Shown: positions 1 through 10,735 of the stretch, piece by piece
How positions within the stretch are numbered: position 1 is the stretch's first letter
How the letters are laid out: each line of letters opens with the position of its first letter
Assembly (NCBI GenBank): GCA_900169235.1
Contig: FWCC01000177.1
Coordinates: forward strand, 305,436 to 369,435
DNA length: 64,000 nucleotides
Reading direction: 5' to 3'
Source of the DNA: Zarea fungicola
Taxonomy: Eukaryota; Ascomycota; Sordariomycetes; Hypocreales; Cordycipitaceae
Position numbers and translations under genes: made by a program
Notes under the pieces: model-generated
The model's input: only the letters and a program-made list of their open reading frames with translations
Database searches by the model: none
Told to the model about the DNA's origin: nothing

Positions 1-62
1 ATATACCTGCCTGGTTCAACATCTGATTAAAATTATGACTAGTGTTCATGAGTTTTCATGAG

Positions 63-1142
63 TCACTGAACGACTGTATTCCTAAGTGCTTCACAGCTAC
101 CATGGATCTGGTTAGTCTTTTGATTTAGAGGCAGGATATGGCATAAGTGTAAATACCGTGTCAATATGAGCCCCAGCACACCTCCAGGCCCTAAACTCGC
201 AGTGTCACCCCTAAATCTAACCATTTTCCAAAGACCAACCCGGTGGGAGCTGCATTCCTTTGGGTTTCCGCTTAAAAACTGCATATTGATAAGACGTAAT
301 TTCCTTGTCGTAGAAATTATAAACGTACCTCTTCTGACGCTAGCAGCAGCGTTGCAGCGATGGTCGCGTCGCTTACCACTACACCACTTGGTGGTGTTAG
401 ACCTCGCTGCACCAAAGCAATGCACTCACTTTTGTACTGCAGTAATAGCATGGCATGTAAAGACCTTCCAATGTCTATTGTGATCAAACTTCGACAAGCG
501 GCCATTAACACACCAGCAAGAAGCACACGTTCATTCAACACCCATGGGATCCACCATGATTGTATTTGCTGGAAAAACAGCTCTTTATTGCCACCGCAAT
601 GGCATTTTGCATTTCCATACACTTTCTTCACGTCTAAAATCATAGTTGGAGGAGCACGTTTAGTTTTTGTTTTAGGTTTGATAGACTACTCGGCTTGAAG
701 ATGGACAGCACGTACAGTGATCGATTAGGAACTTTTCCACTGTAGAAATTGTTCTGCCATATGACACGAGAGGGTCAAGATGACAGCCGGGTATGCTTGA
801 GGTGGGTTCTGTATCATGGCCCTGCCGCGCGGTGGACGGAGATGATATGTCTCTCTGCCTCGGGGCGGGTTTTCGCTTGGTTTTGGTGCGAGGCGGGCGA
901 CTGCTCTGACTCTTGCGGATTGTTTGCGCATTTGCTGTGACGTTATCCGACTCGGGGTGATAGAATTGGACTTCCAATTGATTCATTCGTCTATTTTGCG
1001 TGCGAAGGTGTGCAAATTTGGCAGCATTGGAGCGAACAGCTTTCTTTCTCGCCGCTTCCGCTGTAAGATGCGACCCATCTTCTTGTGATCGCACTTGGAT
1101 CAGGCCCATCGGCTGATATTCCGTACCTGATGCAGCCTGCAT
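63..1142 (-). CDS. Fungal-specific transcription factor domain protein, possibly truncated
   Basis: Three exons fit: 1142-716, 633-329 and 278-63 (introns 634-715 and 279-328, both GTACGT donors, in frame), giving about 315 residues. The N-terminus has the basic stretch seen in zinc-cluster-less fungal regulators (KKAVRSNAAKFAHLR). It is followed by the DPLVSYGRTIS...FLIDHYV block and an all-helical region (QYKSECIALV, SVVVSD-like ATIAATLLLASEE, then GLWKMVRFRGDTASLG). This order matches the family annotated as fungal-specific transcription factor (DUF3468-like). Relatives usually run to 400-500 residues, so the stop at 63 suggests 3' truncation, or a further exon beyond the window edge. Nuclear regulator is inferred from the family; the target is unknown. 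The splice joins restore the family motif exactly (FLIDH+Y+V), which is why I trust them. Confidence 0.72.
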
Positions 1143-2175
1143 TTCAGGAGCTCGGGCTGCAACTATTAGAAATGGGGATTCAATTGGCAGTCATTGTTTT
1201 CCTTTAGTTTGAGTAGCGTGAGATGCGGTGCAGCAAGAGTGGTGTGGACGGCAGAGATGGTCTCGTGGTTTAACTCAAAGCAGTAGACTTTGTGAGCGAC
1301 TCGGCGACAAGGTCCCATTATAGAGCGTCGTATTCTTGTTTGGATGAACAGGGCCGATGTGGAGGTACACAAGGATCTGCATTCTCGAGAAATGAGCGAA
1401 TACATAGATAGACCTTCCTTCTCCCTTCATGGAAGCGCACCGGCAAGTTTTCGTTACACCGGCTGCCTATTTGTAATGAATGCTGTGGCTCTCCTTTACA
1501 GTGGGCCAACTGCGCTATTGTTTCGCGCTTCTCTAGTCTTGCTTCTCATTAACTTGACTTGCATCTATACTCCGAGCAAACTGCCGCTACTAGATCAGAC
1601 AGCATTCTATACACAGCCAATATGCCATATTGGAAAATATTTACCGGCAGTAACGTCTATCGAGTTCCTTCAATGACGATTCATGACTCACTTGGTTGTG
1701 CCTAGAGAGTGAATTCCCCGTCTGACTGTCTAAACCACTGTGTAAGCTGATGAAACTACTCGTGGAACGGCCCGACGGAGCCCATTTTTTTCAACCTCGC
1801 TTTACCGGATCAGGAAATGTGCATTGTCCCTTCAAAGAACTCCTCCATATTTCTGATTAATTCTCTTGCCGATACAGGGTTCTGGAAGTCGCCAAAGCTA
1901 GCTAGTTTTCCATCAGTGGACACTCGGGCCATTCAACTATTGGTTACTATATTACCCGGTCATAAGATATGTGGCTGGTCACAGACTGACGCCTTTTGAC
2001 CTTCTATCCATCGAGTATCGGAGATTTTATAGTTACTGTTATTATGGCTCTACCGTTGTAAACATTCACCCAGCAATACCGCCTGGTCTCCAATGCAGTT
2101 TATATTGCAACGGGCCTATAATAACAGTAGTATTTCGCACCTCTAACTTGTAGCCGAAATACATGAGTCGATGAT
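1143..2175. other. Intergenic, no gene seen
   Basis: This is the promoter side of the regulator at 63-1142 and the 3' side of the beta-propeller gene. Only short unrelated open frames occur and none has family-like composition or splice structure. I see nothing else that I can support. Confidence 0.5.
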
Positions 2176-3228
2176 TTATTGGCAACTCCCACCCTTTGTA
2201 TGTGTTCGTACGGCCACCAATTGGCCACCAATTCGGGTGGTTCCGCTCACTGGAACTTGCAGCCCACCAGCGGTGACGACATACAAAATATTTTGGTCCT
2301 GGACGCCACGGCCGAAAGCACACGCAGTTGGTTCCGCAATTGCAGTAGAATTCAAGTCACCTGCAATAATATACTGCTGCTCCCCGTCCGCTGAGACCAT
2401 CTCAATTGTGTTGCCGCCGCCCGTGACAAGATAGGCGTTTCCGCTGCAGTCGAATGTGAAATCGTCATATTGATCATGGGGTGATTTGATCCTCGCAATG
2501 GTGGTCACTGGTCCTACTGGTGTGCCATCACTTTCTATATCCACAGTGTTGAACGTGCCGTTGCCAAAGTTCGTAAAGTAGGCGCGACCGTCGCGTACAT
2601 GCACGCCGTCGACTCCAGATGCAGAGAATGGCGGCGACGCATACAAATGAGTAAATGTGTTGTTTATGGCGACTTCATAGTGTCCAGTCTCAATAGATAG
2701 GCGCCAAATAACACCGCCGTTCACATCTCCGACCAGCAGCGTTTGGTCGGCAGCAGATAGAAGCGATATTCCGTTCAGAAATTGCGCAGAGGTGACGTGC
2801 GCGATGAGCGACACCTTTGGTTTGCCTGATACCTTAGCAGTTCCTGCTTTTGAGGAGATCCGAACCCCCTTCATATCGACGCTCCAGACTTTCCACGTAC
2901 CCGCGCTCGATATATTACTGGTAAAAGATGCGTTGCCAGAGATTACCGCAAACACGTCTGGTTGATACTCGGCAATGCCAGCCAGCCCAAGCGAGTCGGA
3001 GAATTCGTGCACCAGTGCGGGTATAGGCTTAGAGGAAGAGGGATCAATAAGGTAGAGCTGTGGTTTGCTCAAGTTGGAGATGAGAATGTCACCATTTCTC
3101 CGAACCGCCAGGTTTTCTAGATATGAATTCTCGGGGAATTCATAAACTGTCCGGACATTGCTGTCGTTGGAGCTCGCCAACGGTAGGCATGCAAAGGCTG
3201 CATAAGCTGTCAAGAGAGGAAAGCGCAT
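2176..3228 (-). CDS. Secreted SMP-30/gluconolactonase-like six-bladed beta-propeller
   Basis: Single-exon frame of 350 residues. It starts with a clear signal peptide (MRFPLLTAYAAFACLPLASS), so the product is probably exported. The body has repeated propeller-blade motifs: ENLAVRRNGDILISNL near residue 38, GIAEYQPDVFAVISG, NGISLLSAADQTLLVGDVNGGVIW, GVDGVHVRDGRAYFTN, PHDQYDDFTFDCSGNAYLVTGGGN and a closing ILYVVTAGG strand. The family is calcium-dependent lactonase-like. In fungi, related secreted-type propellers sit in secondary-metabolite clusters and some act as hetero-Diels-Alderases, but nothing here fixes a substrate. The length fits the family. The neighbours are a transcription-factor relic and an accessory island, so a metabolite role is possible but is inference. 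Confidence 0.82.
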   Translation of the reverse strand: MRFPLLTAYAAFACLPLASSNDSNVRTVYEFPENSYLENLAVRRNGDILISNLSKPQLYLIDPSSSKPIPALVHEFSDSLGLAGIAEYQPDVFAVISGNASFTSNISSAGTWKVWSVDMKGVRISSKAGTAKVSGKPKVSLIAHVTSAQFLNGISLLSAADQTLLVGDVNGGVIWRLSIETGHYEVAINNTFTHLYASPPFSASGVDGVHVRDGRAYFTNFGNGTFNTVDIESDGTPVGPVTTIARIKSPHDQYDDFTFDCSGNAYLVTGGGNTIEMVSADGEQQYIIAGDLNSTAIAEPTACAFGRGVQDQNILYVVTAGGLQVPVSGTTRIGGQLVAVRTHTKGGSCQ

Positions 3229-3890
3229 TTTAGCCGGGGGAACCTCGATTCGAGAATATTGAGATTATGTTTACCAATACAGGACAACAGTGTTGAACTT
3301 CGGCGCCAATTTATATTGAGCATGGATCGCTTAGGTAAATGCTGCTCTCCCCTTTTGGTGGATAATTTATCAGCACTACTATCGTTTTGTTTCAAACTAC
3401 ATGTCTCGCGGAAAAGGTAATTTGTGGCAATACGCATTTACTGCAAAAGGCAACGAGAGTGTCGTAACAAGTTTTGCCGTAGCGGGGGCCGTTCATTGTT
3501 AACTCTAAACGGCAACCTGCATTGGCCAAATTCGTGCCTATCTGTATTCTTAGCTCCGACCATTGTCCTCTTCCTCCGTAGGCCATTCCAACACCTCTTA
3601 CCAAATCACTCCAAGAGAGATGACGTAGGAGAATCAATTGGCACATCTGTGCCGACCGTTTCCAAAACGGGCGCTGAAGCAGGAGAGCCATTTCAAGGAT
3701 TATAGAGGGATTCCCGAATAAAAATTCAAATTGTGCGAAAGGTTATGCTCCGGTAAATTGTGAGAAAATAAACATTGAGAAAACAAATTTTACAGCTAAA
3801 GAGGAGAAGGAAGAGTTTTCAAGACCATGAGACAGAGAAAACAGAGTGTGTCGAGGAGGACGTGCTTCAATTATGTACATAGAAGAAATA
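3229..3890. other. Intergenic 5' region of the beta-propeller gene
   Basis: No coding frame here has codon continuity or a recognisable product. It should contain the promoter of the minus-strand gene that starts at 3228. I see no clear TATA box. Confidence 0.4.
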
Positions 3891-3957
3891 ATAGAAATAA
3901 TAGAAATGATAGAAATAATAGAAATAATAGAAATAATAGAAATAACAGAGAATAATT
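3884..3957. repeat. 9-bp microsatellite (agaaataat)n
   Basis: About eight imperfect copies of a nine-base unit, AGAAATAAT, with single substitutions. On the minus strand the array reads as isoleucine-isoleucine-serine repeats. A related 9-bp array lies 340 bp downstream. Confidence 0.9.
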
Positions 3958-4069
3958 TTACAAATCCTACTACAGTTAAAGAAATTACACCATAAAGCCA
4001 ACTACCGTACTGAATTATCCCCAATCGCACTCTGGCCGGCTGGCAAATTGTAATTTAAGGCCTATAACC

Positions 4070-4420
4070 ATGGCAGCCTCACAAGATAGGACGTCACCCG
4101 ACGTGCAAGCAAAGTTTAAGAACTTGTACGAAGAGTTCTGGGCCGACAATGATAACACTGAGCACAGAGATCTCGAAAGTGTTCTTCTTGCCCGTCATCA
4201 TAAGGAGGCAGTAAATATCAAGTACCAGGATGAGGTCGACGAAAGGCTTAGAATTGTGAAAGTCGTTGATGAGAGGCTTACCAAGATTGACAAAATAATA
4301 GAAATAACAAAAATAACAAAAATAACAAAAATAACAAAAATAACAAAAATAACAAAAATAGCAGCAAGTATAGCAATTATCGCCTCCTCTGCCAGCAGCG
4401 TGGCGTATAGAGTGATGTAA
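4070..4420 (+). CDS. Hypothetical short protein with lysine-isoleucine-threonine repeat
   Basis: An open frame of 116 residues starting at an ATG in a reasonable context (accATGGC). The first 75 residues are charged and look like ordinary protein (YEEFWADNDNTEHRDLE...). They are followed by six KIT triplets encoded by a 9-bp microsatellite, then a hydrophobic alanine/isoleucine tail. I do not recognise the family. The array could form an amphipathic helix, but it may simply be a microsatellite caught in an open frame. It lies just before the plus-strand copy of the dispersed repeat at 4531, so it may be part of the same degenerate locus. Confidence 0.3.
   Translation: MAASQDRTSPDVQAKFKNLYEEFWADNDNTEHRDLESVLLARHHKEAVNIKYQDEVDERLRIVKVVDERLTKIDKIIEITKITKITKITKITKITKIAASIAIIASSASSVAYRVM
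4296..4363. repeat. 9-bp microsatellite (aataacaaa)n
   Basis: Six perfect AATAACAAA units flanked by imperfect AATAATAGA units of the same length, which ties it to the array at 3884-3957. Expansion or contraction would keep the KIT reading frame. Confidence 0.92.
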
Positions 4421-4530
4421 TTGGCTCGTAAAGGCTAAAGTCCCGCTTTTCTAGGCACCACAGATGGAGAAGTGATCGTCGCCTACACAAGAACAACTTA
4501 CGATAACCAGTAGTTAATCAACAAACCGGA

Positions 4531-4989
4531 TTCATGACCTAGGCCTATTCCCAGTGATAGTAATAGCAGCAATCGCTACAACATCAATAGCAGCAATCAT
4601 AGCAACCGCAACAGCGACGACGATAATGATGATGTTGGTGGTGACGACCATCAACATCATGCTAACTTACACATGGCGGCAACGGCCGCACAGCTACCAA
4701 AACCCACCTGGTGGTGGTCCACGCAGAGACCCTGACGGTCCCTTCCGGCCGGCCAGGCAACGTTCCCGCTATGATGAACGCCCCCGCCGTCACCGGCGGC
4801 ATTGGCCAGCAGTTCAACTGCGTGTGCCACGGCCCAGCCATTGTGTTTCCGGCCCCGGCCCCGGCCCCGGTTCCGACTCCGTCAGTGTTGCCCGTTGGCT
4901 CTCCCAAGTGCCTGGTTGCTCCAGAGTGCCCAGCTACGACAGAGTGTCCGGACCCGTTGGTGTGCCCGGAGCGAGATTATTTGCATTGA
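4531..4989 (+). pseudogene. Copy A of a degenerate proline/cysteine-rich gene family
   Basis: This segment is the diverged inverted partner of 10923-11290. Shared landmarks in order are a CCTAGG-containing start, an alanine/threonine-rich stretch, a VTVP..GNVP block, QQFNCVCHGPAIVFPAPAP, and cysteine-proline pairs ending in VCPE. The alanine-rich part and the QQFNCVC part lie in different frames here, with extra sequence between them. The reading then runs into a stop at 4987, so the membrane and C-terminal parts present in copy B are missing. I cannot name the family. The best description is a broken paralogue, though an intron-containing live gene cannot be excluded. Confidence 0.5.
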
Positions 4990-5684
4990 TGCGTCTGCCG
5001 ATTGTAAAAAGGGCAATGACCCTTTCATTGGCTGCTTTGTCCTACCACATTTCAACGAGGACTGGGCCAGCCCCCACTATCCGAACCACTCCTCTACTTG
5101 CCGATTTGGAGAGGTTTCTCTCAGTAAGTTCCTGCCTGTTAAAACCGTTGCTTGCACACGCAGACAGCTCTAACATGCTTTTAATAGCGCCGTCCAACAC
5201 TCGATACCGCCGAGAAATGCTCATCGCAAGAAAGCCGCCTCCAAGGCAGGGTTCGATGACGATGACCATGTTGACTTGGCATAAACTGGATCTTCGTTCT
5301 GCGACGAAAAAAGCACCCGCAGAAGAAAGCCGTCTCGTCTTGACCCGTGTCCACTGCGGCTCCTGGCCCGCTACAAATCAGGCTCCCGCTCCAGTAAGCC
5401 ACTGACCGATTATCGTGGCACTCCAGCAGGGAGTACTCTGTTCGCTGCTCCTGCTTGAATTCTTTTTTCTCTTGCAGCACAATTTTCTGACTGAATAAGC
5501 GCCGGTACTCGTCGGTTTCTTGTGTACTGCTGTTACATTTCGTATTCGGCTTGTATCAAGCCAGCTACGGCACAGCATTGCCTCGCCACTTGAGGGTTAG
5601 CGCATTTGCAACCGGATTCCGGCCGCTTTCAATCACGATTGGTTTTTCTACCTAAATTGGCGTTTTGCCACTTAAAGCCCTAGA
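4990..5684. other. Region between copy A and the AflR-like gene
   Basis: An open plus-strand frame continues to 5405, but its composition changes and it has no recognisable motif. I treat it as non-coding. The promoter of the regulator at 5685 should be here. Confidence 0.35.
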
Positions 5685-6942
5685 ATGAGCCATATCCGGA
5701 CCACCTGCGATCGGTGCTACGCGGCCAAAACACGCTGCACCAAAGATGCGTCGTCCAACAAGTGCCACAGGTGCATACGCTCAGGTGACGTCTGCAAATA
5801 CAGTCCGTGTGGCCAGGCGGGCCGTCCTCTCGGACAGTCCAAATCATCCAGCGAATGCCAAACCTCAGCCATGAGCAGTATGTCAAGACCCTTGCTCTGG
5901 GATCTTATGTACTTGCATGGAGGCTGACGGATATGACACAGTAGACACTGCATTCATCACCCAGCCTATGTCTTCCACTGGCAGTACGGACCTGTTCAGT
6001 AACCTTCCCTCCGATGAGAGCATTGATGCCTACCTGTGGGACCAGCAACCTTTCCTAGACGAATACAGCCAATCTCTCCTGCTGATCGATGAGGCGACGC
6101 AAGGCGGTACGTACAAGGCTTCAACAGCAGACTCAAATGCCGTCACCAACTCGGTCCCGCCGTTCCGGGGTGCCAGCGCCCAAATTTCCGGCAGTGGCGC
6201 GGAGCATGATGCTCATTCTAGCAGCGAACCGCCTTCAGCTGCCGCTTCGCCCAAGAGTAATAGCCCACACAGCCGGCTCGTATTCACACACGCCGAGCTC
6301 ATCGCCCTCTCTGAATCACTCGCCGTGTCATTCAGCATGACCAATGACATGGATGTCATCTACAGACTCAGCGCCGAGGTGACCAAGATCCTTCAACGCC
6401 TCAGTGAGGGTGGGCTATGCTACCCGCCGATGCCGGTTGCCAAGTGCCACGGCATGACGTCTCTCCTTATACTGGGTTCTTACAGCTATCTTCTAGAGGC
6501 TTATGAACTTGCTATGGAGAAACTGCGAGCCGAGCTGCGAGGCACCGGTTCTCTCACTGAGATGATGCAGCAGCGATCGCAGCGGGCTACGTCACCCAAC
6601 GAAGCATCGCGAATCAGCATTGCAGTTGGAGGTATCCAAATGCAGGTATCAAGAATGTCGGCTGCCGAAATTCACTTGCAGCTCATCTCCAAGACAGCTC
6701 AGAATCTCCGGCAGTCCCTCCGGCAGTTCGTAAGGCACACTTCAGCCCCGCGCTGCTCCATGGACCTGTACGATGAGGATGAGGGGAGTCCCGTATCGAA
6801 CCACTCTGGTAGTTGTACTGGGGAGACCAGACGTGGCGACACAGTTGAGATTCTGACAAAACTGTCGCAGCGGGAATTGCAACGACGAGAAAATAGCATT
6901 TTCCAGTACATAAATGAGAGCGCTGCAGAGGAAATAAGTTGA
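5685..6942 (+). CDS. AflR-like Zn2Cys6 transcription factor
   Basis: Two exons, 5685-5877 and 5942-6942, joined by a 64-bp intron (GTATGT donor, GCTGAC branch, CACAG acceptor), give 397 residues. The N-terminus is a Zn2Cys6 cluster with cysteines at 8, 11, 18, 27, 30 and 37. A serine-rich linker follows, then a helical C-terminal half (HAELIALSESLAVSF..., LCYPPMPVAKCHGMTSLLILGSYSYLLEAYEL) resembling the AflR-type regulatory domain. Family members bind CGG-type palindromes and switch on secondary-metabolite clusters. The next plus-strand gene is an MFS transporter. No backbone synthase is present, so the target pathway is unknown. The zinc cluster is certain; the AflR assignment is moderate. 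Confidence 0.78.
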
Positions 6943-7812
6943 TTATATAGTCAAGTTGTACGCAGCGTTTCTTTCGTACAGTGAGTGCTCAACAGTTGGA
7001 AACTTTGGTAGTAGATGGATGAACCATGATTCTTTTACTGGATGTACCGGAATACTATAAAAGTTGACAACAGACTTGTTATTGCGTGGTGTGACCTCTT
7101 TGCAAACATGGCTGGACTTTCGTACATGAAAATGAACCTGTCAATCTTTGCTACAATTTTCCCTTCTCTTTATATCCTTAATACTTACTGAGGTTGGCTG
7201 TAATGTCTTTTGACTTTTATATCCACCTATATTTAGTACTTTGTTAAAGAGACACTACTCTCCTTATGGTTCTCTATTTACCGCTTTTAGCTTTCTAGCA
7301 CCGGGAAGACCCACGTTAGTATAACTAAACTGCCTTCCGCGTGGCATACGCTATGAGTTGGCTGGCCAATAGTATAGCGACGGAGGGTTTGGTGGAGTCA
7401 AGACTTATCTAGAATCAAGCTTCGCATAGAGGACGTTCTGGTCTTTGTCCCTGTTCTCGGTCTCGAATCAATTGCAACGGCAGATGCCCACGGCAATAAT
7501 GCAATTTGCCATGGAAGCCAGGAGAAAGGGGGTTCCATATGGTAATCGACGCAAAATCCGGTCTAGGTCCGGTCTGCGAGACAGCCAACCCAGTTAGAGC
7601 CCGTTTATCCACCCGAATGTAGCAAACCAGGGCACATTGGCTCGTTTTACAATTCCTTCTACCAAGTAATGTAAGACGATGATATAATAGTGGGGGTTCT
7701 TTAGAAGAGACATAAAAGTAGACGATTTACTCGGCGTTGAACGTTTCTTCGCTGTCTCATCCGTCCATGTTCGACAGCCCAATTCGATCTAGCAAACTTG
7801 TCTCGGGAAAGC
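6943..7812. other. Intergenic between regulator and MFS gene
   Basis: AT-rich at first, then mixed. No gene or strong motif is seen. It contains the 3' end of the regulator and the promoter of the transporter that starts at 7813. Confidence 0.4.
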
Positions 7813-9662
7813 ATGGGGGCGCAAAAAATCGACGGTCGAATGCAATCATTGAACAGCAATAGCAAGACGTCGACTGCCGTTCTCGTGCCAGTAGACCAAG
7901 AAGCACAGAATCCGCTGAGCACAAAAAACGTTAGCCATGAGGTCGGCTGGGAAGGTGGTGATGCAGATCCTCTGTGCCCTCGCAGCTACAGCACCTTGAA
8001 AAAGTGGCGTATCGTCCTCGTTATCTGTTTTGTCAGTTTGTGCATGTAAGTGAATGCGGTCACGCAAATTATAGCTGCTGGACCAAGCTAAAAGGATTTA
8101 GGACTTGCGCAAGTTCCATATACACTGCGACATACGTGCAGATGGAAGCAGAGCTGGGCAACTCCAGAACGGAGTCTAGTCTTGGCCTCTCCCTTTTCGT
8201 CCTCGGCATTGCCTTTGGTCCAATGGCTCTTGGCCCCCTAAGTGAGTTTTACGGCCGGCGGCCTATTTATGTTTTTTCCTGGACGGTCTATGTTCTCTTC
8301 ATTATACCCCAAGCCCTCGCCACGAACATTGGTGTAATTCTCGTCTTCCGTTTCCTTGATGGCTTCGCTGGCAGCGCTTTCCTCGCCGTGGCTGGAGGTA
8401 CCATTCATGATCTCTTCGACAGGGAGCAACTACAACACCCGATTTCTGTCTTTTCAGTGTCTCCCTTTATCGGACCTAGTTTGGGTCCGCTAATCGGCGG
8501 CTTGATCTGTTCGTATCTGGATTGGCGATGGACTTACTACGTTCTTATTATATGGTCTTTTGTTTTGTGGCTGGCAATCATATTGCTTGTTCCTGAGACA
8601 TTTCGTGAGTTGATGGTCATGCACTCGCCAACTCCAGTTACAAATTAACACTTTGCTAGACCCGATTCTACTACGAAATAAGGCGAGAAGACTTCGAAAG
8701 GAGACAAATAATGAAGAATGGTTTGCGCCTATTGAACTAGCCCACCGGTCTGTTGCCCATGCAATTTGCAACTCTTTACTTCGACCATTCCAGCTTCTCA
8801 TCCTTGAACCCATGTGCTTCTGCCTCTGCATTTTTGCAGCACTCCTCCATGGTATTCTTTACTTGTTCTTCGAGGCGTTTCCTCTGGTCTTTGTCAACAA
8901 TCACGGTTTCAACCTGTGGCAGGTTGGTTTATCCTTCCTAGGACTTGGTCTTGGTATGATTCTGGCTGTTTTCATGAATCCACTGTGGAACAGGGCGCGG
9001 AACCGTCTCGTTCTTAAGAAGGAACAAGAGACAGGCATCCACGGTGCTAGCGAGCCCGAGTTCCGGCTTCCTGCTGCTATGGTAGGCGCTCTGATTGTGC
9101 CTGTCGGCATTTTTATGTTTGGATGGACAACCTTCCCTTCCGTGCACTGGATTGCTCCCATAATAGGCTCTACCATCTTTGGATTTGGGTAAGCATAAGT
9201 GATTGAAACGCTACGGGAATGGTTTAAAGCTAACACGATGACGCCAAACTAGGGCACTACTGCTTTTTACCTCCATCTTCGGATTTCTTGTAAGTTATAT
9301 AAACCACGGTGAATTGGATGCTTCTTCTTCCAGAATGTACAACTAATAGAACTTGCATCAGGTTGACGCATATCCAATGTACGCAGCGAGCGCCATGGCC
9401 GCAAACGGCTTCATACGCTGCATTTTTGCCGGTACGTATCTATAGACAGTAATATGTCACCACTCCCGGTGTCATAGCAGGAGGCTAATCGGAGATTGTA
9501 GCTGTTTTTCCGTTTTTTGGCGTGCGCATGTATGAAGGATTAGGATACCAATGGGCGTCCTCATTGTTGGCGTTTCTTACTGTTGCCATGATTCCGTTCC
9601 CGTACCTCTTCTTCCGCTACGGCAAAATGATCAGAAGCAAGAGTCGCTTTGCTAAGAAATAG
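7813..9662 (+). CDS. MFS drug:H+ antiporter-type transporter (DHA1-like)
   Basis: Six exons give 510 residues, the usual length: 7813-8045, 8102-8604, 8660-9188, 9253-9289, 9362-9431 and 9502-9662. Every donor is GTAAGT, GTGAGT, GTAAGC or GTACGT, and all phases agree. After a polar cytoplasmic N-terminus come KKWRIVLVICFVSL (helix 1) and CASSIYTATYVQMEAEL. The family motif LGPLSEFYGRRPIYVFSW follows, then GGTIHDLFDREQL, PFIGPSLGPLIGGLICSYLDWRW and PETF...LLRNKARRLRKET. The C-terminal helices end with VDAYPMYAASAMAANGFIRC and FFGVRMYEGLGYQWASSLLAF. This is the fungal plasma-membrane multidrug/toxin efflux pattern. I chose the ATG at 7813. It is next to the AflR-like regulator, so a metabolite export role is a reasonable inference. 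Confidence 0.93.
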
Positions 9663-10180
9663 TTGCTGCGGGCCGAGAAAAGATAGGAATGAATGACTAA
9701 TTTTGGCAATTATTCATTCACGTTAAGCAACTGGATCATATCAAGGATGGTGAAACGATGGAGAATTACCCTGCCGGTAGCTCGTCGCCCGCTGGGCAGC
9801 TCTCATGGTAGCCGCACCGATGACACAAATATCTAATTGAGAAATCAACACTGATGATTACACCAGCAAGCTGCTCGTATTACACCAACATCGTCAACGT
9901 AACAGCTTCAACAGCGTCAACAGCGTCAACAGCTTCAACAGCTTCAACAGCTTCAATTAACTCAATAGCTAGGAATTTTACTAGTGAATGAGAGGGCAGC
10001 GTTAGTGTAGTCACTCTACTTTCACCAATAAGCTGGCTAACAAGCAGAAAAAAAACTGAGGGTAGCCGTACATTGATCCGTCGTCACGGGGGGCATGTCA
10101 TTATTATTATTACTTTTTAAAAAAAGGAAAAAAGAAAAGCAAAGCCAAGCAAATAGTGATTAAAATCACATCACCACCCT
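9663..10180. other. Intergenic with a short (cttcaacag)n-like array
   Basis: Positions 9900-9965 hold about seven imperfect nine-base units (AACAGCTTC / AACAGCGTC). No gene is seen in the rest of this stretch. Confidence 0.6.
9900..9965. repeat. Short 9-bp array (aacagcttc / aacagcgtc)
   Basis: Seven or so imperfect nine-base units. The third nine-base-period array in this 10-kb accessory region. Confidence 0.8.
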
Positions 10181-10183
10181 CCC

Positions 10184-10735
10184 GCCCCTCTCCTCCTCTT
10201 CCTCCCCCTAGTCGGTCCACACGGTCGTACCGCGCTAGGTTGGCGATTCATAAACCCGCTGTGGCAGAAAGGCTGTGTCCGAGCCACTCCTCCGCGAGCC
10301 GGCCGGGCTCGACTCCTCTCCCACCGAGAAGTGGCCCACTATCTCCGGCAACTCCAACGCCCCCGCCGGACCGTGGAGGAGTTGCTCAACCTCCTCCAGC
10401 TTCTTCACCTCCTCCTCCTTCTTCCAAAACCTCAGCACCCCCCATCACCTTCTTCCACACCCACCAGAACCCCTCCCGCCCCCTCCTCCTCTTTCCCCCC
10501 CACACGTCCGTACCAAGCCGGGTTGGTGACACTTACACCCGCTGCGGCGGCAAGGCTGGGTTCGAGCCCCTCCTTGGCGAGGTAGCTCGGCTCGACGCCT
10601 CACTACCCACCGCGAAGGTGCTCTCGACATTCGGCAGCTCCAACCCCCCACCCTCGTCGAGGATTCGCCGGCTGTCCTCCAGCTGGTCGGCCGCCTCCTT
10701 TTTCTTCCAGGACCGCAACAGAGCCACCACCAGGT
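10184..10735. repeat. Tandem duplication of about 270 bp (10184-10437 and 10465-10735)
   Basis: The two units align along their whole length. Both begin with a CCCCCTCC-type stretch, then CACACG.TC.GTACC, GTTGG.GA, CCCGCTG.GGC, and a tail that encodes on the minus strand LRFWKKEEEVKKLEEVEQLL in one copy and LRSWKKKEAADQLEDSRRIL in the other. Both end in LPQRV. Identity is clearly partial, so the duplication is not recent. Confidence 0.75.

Noticed and set aside
371..387. tRNA D-arm-like motif (GTGGTGTAGTGGTAAGC on the minus strand)
   Set aside because: It lies inside exon 2 of the transcription-factor gene, and no T-arm (GGTTCRANNCC) or acceptor stem follows at the right distance.
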